Made by a program: the position numbers and the translations under genes | Shown: piece by piece, positions 1-7,951 of the stretch | Numbering within the stretch: position 1 is the stretch's first letter | How the letters are laid out: each line of letters starts with the position of its first letter | NCBI GenBank assembly: GCA_964429695.1 | Contig: CAYSCS010000018.1 | Coordinates: 19,330-83,329, forward strand | Reading direction: 5' to 3' | From: CAYSCS01 sp964429695 | GTDB taxonomy: Bacteria > Acidobacteriota > Aminicenantia > Aminicenantales > Aminicenantaceae | Length of the DNA: 64,000 nucleotides | Notes under the pieces: model-generated | Database searches by the model: none | The model's input: the letters and a program-made list of their open reading frames with translations, nothing else | Told to the model about the DNA's origin: nothing

Positions 1-624
1 GCCTCAAAGGTAACTCAGCGGGAACTACAGCATGTGCTCAAAATGGCAAAGGGCAATCCAGCAGAAAAGTTCATAAACTTTCAGGTCTTGCGTAGCCTCA
101 AGCTTGCTATGTATTCAGATGAGAATAAGGGGCATTATGGTCTTTCCAAGAAGACATACACCCATTTTACTTCCCCCATAAGAAGATACCCTGACCTTGT
201 CGTGCATCGAATCCTCAAGGGTGTTCTCAGCGGAGATGGTTTTGAGGTAAACTCCCTTTCTTCTCTTGCTGAGCATTGTTCCTGGAGAGAGAGGAATGCC
301 GAACATGCAGAAAGGGAGCTTATAGAATGGCGCATCTTTAGATTTTTGAAAGAAAAGGTTGGAGAAAGAGTAGAGGGGACAGTGGTCGATGTTTCCAGGG
401 AAGGCATTCTGGTCGAGATTGATAACTACCTTGTCGAAGGGATCATCCCCCAGAGCGAACTTTGCCGTAGATATTTTTCGCCACGAAAGAGTCACTCTAA
501 AAAAAGAAGGAAAGAGAGATTTGAGCGAGGGGAGAGAGTAAAGGTGATTCTGGCCTCAGTTGACCCCGTGTTGAGAAGGATTTACCTTGCGCTGAGTGCT
601 TCGGAGAGGGGAGAAGAAAATTGA
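1..624 (+). CDS. rnr: Ribonuclease R, C-terminal part (partial at window edge)
   Basis: The frame is open from base 1, so the gene begins outside the window. What remains is the end of the RNB catalytic domain, with the family signature HFTSPIRRYPDLVVHR, followed by an S1 RNA-binding domain (roughly the last 80 residues: ERVEGTVVDVSREGILVEI through RIYLALSAS). RNase R is a processive 3'-5' exoribonuclease that degrades structured RNA in the cytoplasm. The Lys/Arg-rich stretch inside the S1 domain (around positions 480-540) is a lineage-like insertion. The stop TGA overlaps the TTG start of the next gene (TTGA), so the two are probably translationally coupled. RNase II is an alternative name for the family, but the basic S1 tail favours RNase R. 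Confidence 0.9.
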   Translation, partial: ASKVTQRELQHVLKMAKGNPAEKFINFQVLRSLKLAMYSDENKGHYGLSKKTYTHFTSPIRRYPDLVVHRILKGVLSGDGFEVNSLSSLAEHCSWRERNAEHAERELIEWRIFRFLKEKVGERVEGTVVDVSREGILVEIDNYLVEGIIPQSELCRRYFSPRKSHSKKRRKERFERGERVKVILASVDPVLRRIYLALSASERGEEN

Positions 625-1718
625 AGACCAGTTGTTTTGATGCAGTTCTTGACTTTAATCTGGGAAGAAAAGCCGCGGGGAGGAGTTTTCTAATTGTCTT
701 CAAGAATTCTGAGCTTCGCGCAACCCTTGAGCCTTATGCCCAACAGGGAGAGAAGGACTCCGGACACTCCTTTGTGCGCATCCTTCTTGAGAGGCCCGTT
801 GACCTTAAATGGGGGGACGAGTTTAGGGTAAAAAACCTTGAGGAAGGTCTTAACCTCGGGAGTGGAGTCGTACTCAACCCTCACTCCCAAAAGGTAAGGG
901 GGAAAAAGGTTAGAAAAAGACTCGAATATCTAGGAAGGCTTAAGGGAAACAAGGAAGAAATGCTCCATGCTTTGGTGGATGAAAAAGGCATAAGAGGAGC
1001 AAGAGAAAGAGAAATCTTAGATTTCGCCCCCTTCAAGGAGGGCTCTCTTCTTGAGCTCTCTCAGGGACTTGAGGAAGAGGGCAAGATAAGAATCCTTTCC
1101 TTCTCGCCTATTTTTCTAATCTCTCAATCCAGCCTTGAACATCTTTCTAGGAAAATTTTGGATTTTCTGGATAAGTATCATAGAAAACATGCCCGCGAGT
1201 CAGGAGTCCAATTTGAGAGGCTGAGGCAGAGGTATAAAGTCCATCGGAGAGTGTTGAGGCTCGCCTTGAAGCACCTCTTAAGAGTGGGTAGAATCAAAGA
1301 GGTGGAAGGGAAAATAAGTCTCATGAATTTTGAACCTCTACTTTCTAAGGAGGAGGAAAAGATTGTCAATCAACTTGAAGAAATGTGTCTTAAGGATGAA
1401 CTCAGATCTTTATCGCGAAAGGACCTCGAGAAAAGGTTTAACCTGAATCCTCAAACTCTCGACCGCCTCCTTTCTTTCCTCATCGAGCGGAAGAAGATTG
1501 TTCAGGGAAAGGATGGCTTCCTGATTCACTCAAAGTGGCTCGAAGAAATCATAGAAAAATTGAAGAGCTCGGGAAGGTCTGAACTGACAGTGGGAGATTT
1601 TAAGAAAATGACAAACCTGAGCCGCAAATATGCAATCCCTCTTTTGGAACTCTTAGATCAGATGGGGATCACGAGGAGAAAAGGTGGCTTGCATGAGGTC
1701 TTGATTAGGAGGATATGA
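621..1718 (+). CDS. SelB-like protein lacking the GTPase domain (domain III plus winged helices)
   Basis: About 365 aa. Residues ~1-95 match the third (EF-Tu-like beta-barrel) domain of selenocysteine elongation factor SelB, with the typical run into a GxGVVLNP motif. The rest is a string of winged-helix domains. The end (FKKMTNLSRKYAIPLLELLDQMGITRR) is the classic SelB C-terminal module that in full-length SelB binds the SECIS hairpin. The G domain and domain II expected upstream are absent; the space is occupied by the end of RNase R. The start is TTG at 621 inside the RNase R stop, with a purine-rich GGAGAGGGG about 8 nt upstream. Without the GTPase it cannot act alone as an elongation factor. 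It may be a split or decayed SelB or an RNA-binding protein that has changed role. The fold assignment is fairly secure, the role is not. Confidence 0.7.
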   Translation: MKTSCFDAVLDFNLGRKAAGRSFLIVFKNSELRATLEPYAQQGEKDSGHSFVRILLERPVDLKWGDEFRVKNLEEGLNLGSGVVLNPHSQKVRGKKVRKRLEYLGRLKGNKEEMLHALVDEKGIRGAREREILDFAPFKEGSLLELSQGLEEEGKIRILSFSPIFLISQSSLEHLSRKILDFLDKYHRKHARESGVQFERLRQRYKVHRRVLRLALKHLLRVGRIKEVEGKISLMNFEPLLSKEEEKIVNQLEEMCLKDELRSLSRKDLEKRFNLNPQTLDRLLSFLIERKKIVQGKDGFLIHSKWLEEIIEKLKSSGRSELTVGDFKKMTNLSRKYAIPLLELLDQMGITRRKGGLHEVLIRRI

Positions 1719-1838
1719 AGGAGATTTATTTTGCCGAGCGAACCTTTTAGCGGAAAGAAATGTTTCTTGAGGTGAGATTTCCTCTTCTTCCTTCGAAGAG
1801 AAAATGAACTTTTTTTAGATTCAAAAAGCTCGTATGCC

Positions 1839-2831
1839 TCAGAGTTCGAGCGATATGCCGAGTCCCATCTCATTAGCCTTTTCGAGGGCGAGTTTTGAAA
1901 CTGCCACATCCTGAACAGCTAACCCTACTGATTTGAAAAGAGTGACCTCTTCCTCAGATTCTCTTCCTCTGATGAGACCGTCGGCGAGCATGCCTATTTC
2001 TCCCTCTATTTTTGATTCGGTGATTATTCCTTTTTTAAGGGGGATTATCAAATCTCCTGCTTCCTCAAGGCAGGAGGAGAGAGAATCTACAAAAATTTTT
2101 GCACGAGCCACCGTCTCTTCGGGTATTTCCTGCATCCTGGGGGTATAAGAGCCGATGGCGTTAATGTGCACCCCCGGCTTTATGAAAGAATCTTCAAAAA
2201 CAGGCGTCAAGGAAGTTGTTGCCGTGCAGATTATATCCGCTTCGAGGGTTGCATCTTTGGCTGTCTTGGCGACGATGATTTCTTCAGGAATCGGTTTACC
2301 TCTTTCTCTCATCTCTTGGGCATAAGTCTTTGAGGCTTCAAGGTTTTTATCATAGACCCAGACTTTCTCAATCGTCCTCACCTCACACACCGCTTCGAGT
2401 TGAGTGCGACCTTGAACTCCTGCACCGAAGATGGCGACGCTTCGAGCTCCTTTTCTTGCCAGAAGGTGGGTGCCCACTCCTGAGCAGGCACCTGTTCTCA
2501 ATGCCGTCAGATAACTCCCATCCATAATCGCCTCAATCTTACCTGTGTCTGAGTCGATGAGGATTATGAGGGCATGAAGGGTAGGAATTTTTTTCTCGAT
2601 GTTTCGGGGAAATACCGAGACTATCTTTGCGCCCAGGGATTTTATTCTTTCCAGATAAGCAGGCATGAAAAGGACACTTCCTTCCTGAGGCTTCACAGGC
2701 AGTTGGATTCTAAGGGGCATCAGAGCCTCTTTCCTGGAGTAGGCAATGTAGGCTTCCCTTACAGCCTGAATTGCCAGGGACATAGAAAGGGCCTGTTTTA
2801 TTTCTCTTTGAGATAAGATTTTCACTTTCAT
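1839..2831 (-). CDS. Ornithine cyclodeaminase / mu-crystallin family dehydrogenase
   Basis: About 330 aa, an NAD(P)-binding enzyme of the ornithine cyclodeaminase/mu-crystallin family. The N-terminus (LSQREIKQALSMSLAIQAVREAY) and substrate loop (MPLRIQLPV) are typical, and the Rossmann glycine motif is AIFGAGVQGRTQLEAV with an acidic residue after beta-2 (VWVYDKN). Family members convert ornithine to proline plus ammonia, or act as alanine dehydrogenase, pyrroline-2-carboxylate reductase or ketimine reductase; the sequence does not decide among these. I chose the ATG at 2831 rather than one 57 nt upstream because it follows the stop of the preceding gene by 1 nt and starts with the conserved family N-terminus. 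It is the last gene of the argF/arcC operon, which makes an ornithine- or proline-directed role attractive. Confidence 0.8.
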   Translation of the reverse strand: MKVKILSQREIKQALSMSLAIQAVREAYIAYSRKEALMPLRIQLPVKPQEGSVLFMPAYLERIKSLGAKIVSVFPRNIEKKIPTLHALIILIDSDTGKIEAIMDGSYLTALRTGACSGVGTHLLARKGARSVAIFGAGVQGRTQLEAVCEVRTIEKVWVYDKNLEASKTYAQEMRERGKPIPEEIIVAKTAKDATLEADIICTATTSLTPVFEDSFIKPGVHINAIGSYTPRMQEIPEETVARAKIFVDSLSSCLEEAGDLIIPLKKGIITESKIEGEIGMLADGLIRGRESEEEVTLFKSVGLAVQDVAVSKLALEKANEMGLGISLEL

Positions 2832-2832
2832 C

Positions 2833-3987
2833 TCATACAGCCTTTTTTTCTCCCCCTTCTCTCTTTTTTTGGAATCTATCATAAGCAAAGGGGCTCAAGT
2901 CGAAATCAGTCTTTCCCTCAAGAATGAGCTCGGAGAGGACTCTTCCCACAGAAGGGCCATGCTGGAAGCCGTGGCCAGAGAAGCCGATGGCACAGAAGAA
3001 GCCCTCGACTTCGGGAATGGCGCCAATTATTGGATTTTCGTCGGGAGTTATCTCATAAAGTCCTCCCCATCCTCTCAGGATTCTTGCCTTCTCCAGAAGG
3101 GGCGCACGATGGATCGCCTTCTCGATAACCTTTTCGAGGAAGTTCCAGTCAACATTGGTGTTGAAGCTTGAGGGTTCACTCCTGTCACTCATGCCCATCA
3201 AGAGGCCTGGTGGGTCTCCCCTGAAGTAGAAATAAATGTCCATGTCGATAATCATGGGAACAGGATGAGGGATGGAATCGAAGGCTGCGGTCACAAAAAC
3301 CTGCCGGCGAAAGGGCAAGACTGGTAGTTCCAGGCCAGCCATCCTCGCCACCTCTCCTGCCCAGGGACCCGCCACGTCCACTACCTTTGAGACCTCTATC
3401 GCTCCTCTTGAAGTTTCTATGCCCTTGACTTTCCCTCTCTCGATTCTTATCCCTACCACCTTTGTTTTTTCAAATATCTTGACCCCCAGTTCTCTAGCTC
3501 TTTGAGCAAAAGCCATTGCTACAAGATAAGGGTCAGCATACCCATCCTCAGCACAAAAAGTTCCTCCTCTTATGTCGTTGACTTCTAAGTAAGGCCAGCG
3601 TTCCTTTATTTCTTCAGGGCTGAGGACTTCCACAGGGACATTAAGCTTTCGCTGGATTTCGACACTCGAGAGAAATTCTTCCCATGTTTCCTCCCTCTGA
3701 GCGAGAAAAAGATAACCAACCTGCCTGAAGTTTATCTCTTGGCCGAATTCGTCCGCGAAGCGTTCAAAAAGTCTCACAGTTTCTTGAGAGAGTTTGATGT
3801 TAGAGGGATGAGAGAATTGCTGTCGAACTCCTCCCGCACAGAGGCCAGTGGAGGCTTGTGCCAGGAGATCCTTTTCCAGGAGGATGACATCCCTTGCTCC
3901 CCTTCTTGCGAGATGAAAGGCTAAGCAAACTCCCATGATGCCACCTCCGATGATGGCGAGAGAAGCTTGCCTTTTCCAGTCCTCCAT
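2833..3987 (-). CDS. FAD-dependent oxidoreductase, DAO / sarcosine-oxidase-beta-like
   Basis: 384 aa. The N-terminal dinucleotide-binding motif (AIIGGGIMGVCLAFHLARRG, then VILLEKD) and the C-terminal FAD motif (FFCAIGFSGHGFQHGP) place it in the D-amino-acid-oxidase superfamily. The closest style is that of the sarcosine oxidase beta, glycine oxidase, hydrogen-cyanide-synthase C and proline/hydroxyproline dehydrogenase subunits. The conserved HPSNIKLSQETVRLFERFADE region covers the flavin site. Its partner would be an electron acceptor or a second subunit; none is adjacent. Position between the unknown 690-aa gene (8-nt gap) and the ornithine cyclodeaminase family gene suggests oxidation of an amino acid or imino acid, for example proline or a D-amino acid. 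The substrate is not readable. Confidence 0.8.
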   Translation of the reverse strand: MEDWKRQASLAIIGGGIMGVCLAFHLARRGARDVILLEKDLLAQASTGLCAGGVRQQFSHPSNIKLSQETVRLFERFADEFGQEINFRQVGYLFLAQREETWEEFLSSVEIQRKLNVPVEVLSPEEIKERWPYLEVNDIRGGTFCAEDGYADPYLVAMAFAQRARELGVKIFEKTKVVGIRIERGKVKGIETSRGAIEVSKVVDVAGPWAGEVARMAGLELPVLPFRRQVFVTAAFDSIPHPVPMIIDMDIYFYFRGDPPGLLMGMSDRSEPSSFNTNVDWNFLEKVIEKAIHRAPLLEKARILRGWGGLYEITPDENPIIGAIPEVEGFFCAIGFSGHGFQHGPSVGRVLSELILEGKTDFDLSPFAYDRFQKKREGGEKKAV

Positions 3988-3995
3988 TCTGGGGT

Positions 3996-6068
3996 CTATT
4001 TTTTCTCTTCTTCTTTCTTCTTTTTATCCAGAGCTGACTTTAATTTGTCAGCGAAAAACCCAAAAACAGGCTTTTCTGAAACAGGGGATTTGAACTCCTC
4101 TTTTTTCTCTTTGGCTTGAAGGGGCATTTGCTCTTCTTCAGCCTCTTTTTTTTCTTTTGCCTTTATGGCAAGCAGGGCTTCATATTCCGACTCTTCAAGC
4201 TCAATCCTCTCTTCGATTACCTTTCTTTCTCCTTTTTTCTTTCTAAACCCCTTTTCAGCCTCAATGCCCACAAATTTCTTCTTTACTTCTTTTTTAGCCT
4301 TTGGGGGTTTTCTGTATTCTACTTTTTCAGGTTCTAGAGGCGGGGAAAGCCTGATTTCTTCTCTTTCTTCTCGCTCCTCAGGAAGAACTTCTATTTCAGG
4401 CTCTTCAAAGACAGGTTGCTTTTCCAACTCCATCTCTTCTGGCATCTCTTCAGCTTCTCTTTCTTTCCCAGCTTGAACCTCAGGAATTTCCGGTAGAATC
4501 TCAAAGGGTTTCTCAATCTTTTCTTCTTCTCGGTAATAGAAAATGCCCTTCTTTTTTTCTGAGGCTATGAATTCAGAGGAGCTGAGGAGGACAGCTTCCA
4601 CATCTTCCTGAGTGGTGCACTTGAGAAGGTCTACAAGATGGTAGGCTCTAAGATAATGGAGCATATAGTTATTTTCTTCTAACCCGAAATTCTTGAAGAT
4701 TAGAATGAGGAGTTGTTTGAGATCAAGGTCATCTCTGGAATCGAATAAAGGGAGAAGCCTTCTCAGCGTCTCCTCTTCAAGATGGATGATCTTGTTATGG
4801 AGTAGATAGGTGGAGGCTTCCTCTCCTGAGGCGAAGAATCTGTCTGTCTGAGGGTCGTAATTCAGTTTAGAGAATGAAAGTTTTTTCTTGGATTTCTTGA
4901 ACCAGAAAAGAAAACGATTAAACCCTTTTCTCTCTAAAGTCAAGCTTGCGCCCTGGGGAACGTTGTTTGACTCATAATAGTCTTTTAAGCCCAGAAAAAT
5001 GGATTGATCGGGGTAGAAATAGAGAGTATAGTCTTTTCCCTCTTCAGCATCGGTAAAAATATACTCCTGAATTTTTGAAAGTTCTCGGGAAAGAGAGCGA
5101 GGAATCTTCACTCCTCCCGAAAGAATCTCTCTCCAGCCGAGGTAAATTTTAAGCGGAAAATCAGTTACTTTTGAGCCTGTTTCTCTCGTTTCTTCAGGAA
5201 TGAGGGGAACTCTGGCATGAGATGCAGCAAGGGGGATGTCTATGAGGAAAGAGTCGAGAATTTCCTTGAGCTGCCATTTTCCCCAGCCCAGGGGAGAAAC
5301 AAAGATAAAATTCTTCTTGTGTCTTTTATCCAGAATATGATTCAGACTCAGACAGTGAAGGGAGAAGGTTTCGTCTTCAGGTTGAATCCCTAAAAATTTA
5401 GAGACGAGCTCTCCACTTTCTGTCGATACTCTCTTTTCACTCATATATTTTTCGATTTCTTCAATTTTCTCTTCAGGGATTTCAATCTTCTTGCTGGTGA
5501 GATGCCAATAATCATTCCAGTTAAAAAATTCTTTTGATTTTGAAAGCGAGCTCCTCAGGTTTTTTTCCAGTTTCTTCAGGTCTTTTTCGGTTATGGGAAG
5601 TTCGCTCTGACGGGGGTCTTCTGTTTTCTGCATGATTTCTGGAGTAAGAGATTTGCGTTCGAGATTGCAGGGAAGGAGGATCTGGGTTTTGGTTTTTTTC
5701 ATGTATTCGATGTGTTTTCTGAAAGTTCCTCCTCCAGAATATTCCACCTCGAGCATATCGCAATTGAAGCTGTCATAGGGGATCTTGTTTACGACCCTAA
5801 GCACGACGCTACCTTTAAATGGCTCGGTTCCCTTGCTGCTCGTCACCAATGCTTCGTCATATTCTTTATAAATCAAGTCTCCTATTTCATAACTGCAATA
5901 AGGGTCATACTTTTTTAGTTCCTTAGACAGCTGAGATGCAGATTTTCTGAAAGCAAGCTTTTTTGCCAAATCTTCGAGAGAATAAACCATGTTGGTCTTG
6001 GAAAGCTCTTTCTCAAGAAATTCGAGGTCTTCAGGAGTTACGTTGATGATTTCTTCTTGTTTATTCAT
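3996..6068 (-). CDS. Unrecognised 690-aa cytosolic protein in the carbamoyl-phosphate operon
   Basis: I do not recognise this family. The N-terminal ~60 residues (TPEDLEFLEKELSKTNMVY and onward) look like a small helical, HTH/HARE-like module. It is followed by a beta-rich segment (YEIGDLIYKEYDEALV... GSVVLRVVNKIPYDSFNCDMLEVEYSGGGTFRKH). A similar acidic helical start recurs at about residue 150 (SELPITEKDLKKLEKNL). Residues ~530-690 are Glu/Lys/Pro-rich low-complexity sequence, presumably disordered. There is no signal peptide or membrane helix, and no catalytic motif was identified. The start at 6068 overlaps the argF stop (ATGA); an in-frame ATG at 6086 is possible but has no ribosome site. 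Co-transcription with argF and arcC is clear from the overlap, but may reflect hitch-hiking rather than shared function. Confidence 0.75.
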   Translation of the reverse strand: MNKQEEIINVTPEDLEFLEKELSKTNMVYSLEDLAKKLAFRKSASQLSKELKKYDPYCSYEIGDLIYKEYDEALVTSSKGTEPFKGSVVLRVVNKIPYDSFNCDMLEVEYSGGGTFRKHIEYMKKTKTQILLPCNLERKSLTPEIMQKTEDPRQSELPITEKDLKKLEKNLRSSLSKSKEFFNWNDYWHLTSKKIEIPEEKIEEIEKYMSEKRVSTESGELVSKFLGIQPEDETFSLHCLSLNHILDKRHKKNFIFVSPLGWGKWQLKEILDSFLIDIPLAASHARVPLIPEETRETGSKVTDFPLKIYLGWREILSGGVKIPRSLSRELSKIQEYIFTDAEEGKDYTLYFYPDQSIFLGLKDYYESNNVPQGASLTLERKGFNRFLFWFKKSKKKLSFSKLNYDPQTDRFFASGEEASTYLLHNKIIHLEEETLRRLLPLFDSRDDLDLKQLLILIFKNFGLEENNYMLHYLRAYHLVDLLKCTTQEDVEAVLLSSSEFIASEKKKGIFYYREEEKIEKPFEILPEIPEVQAGKEREAEEMPEEMELEKQPVFEEPEIEVLPEEREEREEIRLSPPLEPEKVEYRKPPKAKKEVKKKFVGIEAEKGFRKKKGERKVIEERIELEESEYEALLAIKAKEKKEAEEEQMPLQAKEKKEEFKSPVSEKPVFGFFADKLKSALDKKKKEEEKK

Positions 6069-6991
6069 TTTCTTCTTTTTTTCCATAATAATAATACCAT
6101 AATTGCTTTTTGAACATGAAGTCTGTTTTCTGCTTGGTCGAATACTATTGATTGAGGAGAGTCTATGACCTCATCCGTGACTTCTTCTCCTCTGTGTGCA
6201 GGAAGGCAGTGCATGAAAAAGGCGTTTTTTTTGGCTTTGGAAAAAAGACTGAAGTTCACCTGATAAGGTGCAAAAATCTTTGCCCTTTCTTCTCTCTCCT
6301 TTTCCTTGCCCATGGAGGCCCAGACATCTGTATAGACCACATCGGCTTCTTCCACGGCTTCATAAGGGTCATGGGTGAGATGAAAACTGGCTCCTGTTTG
6401 TTGGGCATCGGCTCTTGCCTTTTCCAGGATTTCAGGGTTTGGTTCATATCCGGGTGGCGTGGCTACCGACATCTTCGAGCCTACTTTTGCGGTGGCAAAC
6501 ATGAGGCTATGGCAGACATTATTTCCGTCCCCGATGTAAGCCAGTTTTAAGTTCTCTAAGTCTCCCATTTTTTCTTTGAGGGTGAAGAAGTCCCCCATTG
6601 CCTGGCAGGGGTGAAGGAGGTCTGTGAGACCGTTTATCACGGGGATTGAGCATGCTTCTGCCAATTCGATTACAATCTGATGACTGAAGGTTCTCACCAT
6701 GATTCCATCTACCCAACGTTCTAAATTCTTCCCTACATCAGAAGTCGCTTCTCTCTCTCCGAGGCGAAAATCAGAGGGACTGAGATAAATAGCTTCCCCT
6801 CCAAGCTCGAGCATTCCTACTTCAAAGGTCACCCTGGTGCGTAGGGAGGGCTTTTCGAAGATCATGGCCAGAATCTTGTTCTTCAAGCTTTGCTGAAATT
6901 GTCGGGGTTTCTCTTTTATCTTTCGGGTCATGTCTAAGATTTCACTGAACTCATAGAGACTCAAATCGTGAATGCTGATGAAATCTTCCAT
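6065..6991 (-). CDS. argF: Ornithine carbamoyltransferase
   Basis: 308 aa, full length. The carbamoyl-phosphate site SLRTRVTFE (the STRTR region), HPCQAMGD, and the ornithine-site motif HCLPAHRGEEV are all present, and DVWASMG gives the family DxxxSMG motif. The enzyme interconverts ornithine plus carbamoyl phosphate and citrulline plus phosphate in the cytoplasm. The HCLPxHR motif argues for ornithine rather than the aspartate, putrescine or knotted carbamoyltransferases. A strong AGGAGG lies 5 nt before the ATG. Next to carbamate kinase, with no argG/argH or arcA nearby, it most likely runs in the catabolic direction (citrulline to ornithine), as arcB does. The gene name argF reflects family, not direction. 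Confidence 0.92.
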   Translation of the reverse strand: MEDFISIHDLSLYEFSEILDMTRKIKEKPRQFQQSLKNKILAMIFEKPSLRTRVTFEVGMLELGGEAIYLSPSDFRLGEREATSDVGKNLERWVDGIMVRTFSHQIVIELAEACSIPVINGLTDLLHPCQAMGDFFTLKEKMGDLENLKLAYIGDGNNVCHSLMFATAKVGSKMSVATPPGYEPNPEILEKARADAQQTGASFHLTHDPYEAVEEADVVYTDVWASMGKEKEREERAKIFAPYQVNFSLFSKAKKNAFFMHCLPAHRGEEVTDEVIDSPQSIVFDQAENRLHVQKAIMVLLLWKKRRK

Positions 6992-7000
6992 GCGATCCTC

Positions 7001-7951
7001 CTAAGAAGAGGCAATTATTCTCGTTCCCGAACGTTTGATCAAGGCGGCTTTGAGGTAAGTGGCAGAGGTGATCAACACCTCTTTGCCACCATTCTCGATG
7101 TATTCAATGGCTGCCTTGATTTTTGGCCCCATTGATCCTTCGGGAAATTGACCCTGGGCAAGATATTCCTTTGCCTCTCGGACACTCATCCTTTCGATGG
7201 GTTTTTGGTCGGGTTTTCCGTAGTTCAGGTAAACTTTTTCGACATTGGTGAGGATGATGAAGAGGTCGGTTTTCACTTCTCTGGCTATGAGGCTTGCTGC
7301 ATAGTCTTTGTCTATGACTGCTTCCACCCCCTGAAAGAGTCCCCTTCCATTGAGGATTACCGGAATTCCTCCCCCTCCTGCGCAGATAACTATCTTTCCT
7401 GCATGAACCAGGTCCCTGATTATTCTTTTGGGGATGATGTCGATGGGCTTTGGAGAGGGAACGACCTTTCTGTAGCCCCGGCCAGCATCCTCTATCATTT
7501 TCCATTTTTTCTGACGAGCAAGCATCTGGGCTCTGTATTGGGTGTAAAAAGGGCCGACTGGTTTGGTAGGGTTCTGGAAAGCAGGGTCGTTTTTGTCCAC
7601 CACGACCTGAGTAATTATGGTTGCCACCTCTTTGTCCAGTGAATTCTTTCGGAGTTCATTGATGAGGGCTTTTTCCAACATGAAACCCATGCTTCCCTCT
7701 GTCATGGCATCGCAGATTTCGAGAGAAAAAGGAGGAATTTTGTTCGCTGCCTCTTCCATCTGGATGAGCAAATTCCCCACTTGGGGACCGTTTCCGTGAA
7801 CAAGAATCAAATCATATCCCTTTTTTACTACATGAATCATCAACCGCGCCGCCTTCTGGGCGTTTTTCATCTGTTCCTGCTGGAGTCCTCTCTGATTATC
7901 AGGAAGGATAGCATTTCCCCCGAAGGCTATGAGGGCAATCTTTCTTTTCAT
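7001..7951 (-). CDS. arcC: Carbamate kinase
   Basis: 316 aa, normal for the family. Amino-acid-kinase fold with IALIAFGGNAILPDNQRG at the N-terminus, the LVHGNGPQVGNLL loop, CAGGGGIPVI, and the nucleotide-site segment EGSMGPKIKAAIEY near the end. It transfers phosphate from carbamoyl phosphate (carbamate) to ADP, giving ATP, CO2 and ammonia. Its ATG overlaps the stop of the upstream GTPase-like gene (TGATG), with AAGAGGT as ribosome site, so it is translationally coupled. Together with argF it forms the ATP-yielding half of the arginine/citrulline fermentation route. No arginine deiminase is present in the window. Confidence 0.93.
   Translation of the reverse strand: MKRKIALIAFGGNAILPDNQRGLQQEQMKNAQKAARLMIHVVKKGYDLILVHGNGPQVGNLLIQMEEAANKIPPFSLEICDAMTEGSMGFMLEKALINELRKNSLDKEVATIITQVVVDKNDPAFQNPTKPVGPFYTQYRAQMLARQKKWKMIEDAGRGYRKVVPSPKPIDIIPKRIIRDLVHAGKIVICAGGGGIPVILNGRGLFQGVEAVIDKDYAASLIAREVKTDLFIILTNVEKVYLNYGKPDQKPIERMSVREAKEYLAQGQFPEGSMGPKIKAAIEYIENGGKEVLITSATYLKAALIKRSGTRIIASS

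Noticed and set aside
621..1718. Selenocysteine usage in this window, because of the SelB-like protein
   Set aside because: No gene here is interrupted by an in-frame TGA with a following SECIS-like hairpin, and no selA, selC or selD is present.
4120..4470. Lys/Glu-rich C-terminal tail of the 690-aa protein as a separate gene
   Set aside because: The frame is continuous with the upstream globular part and has no internal ribosome site.
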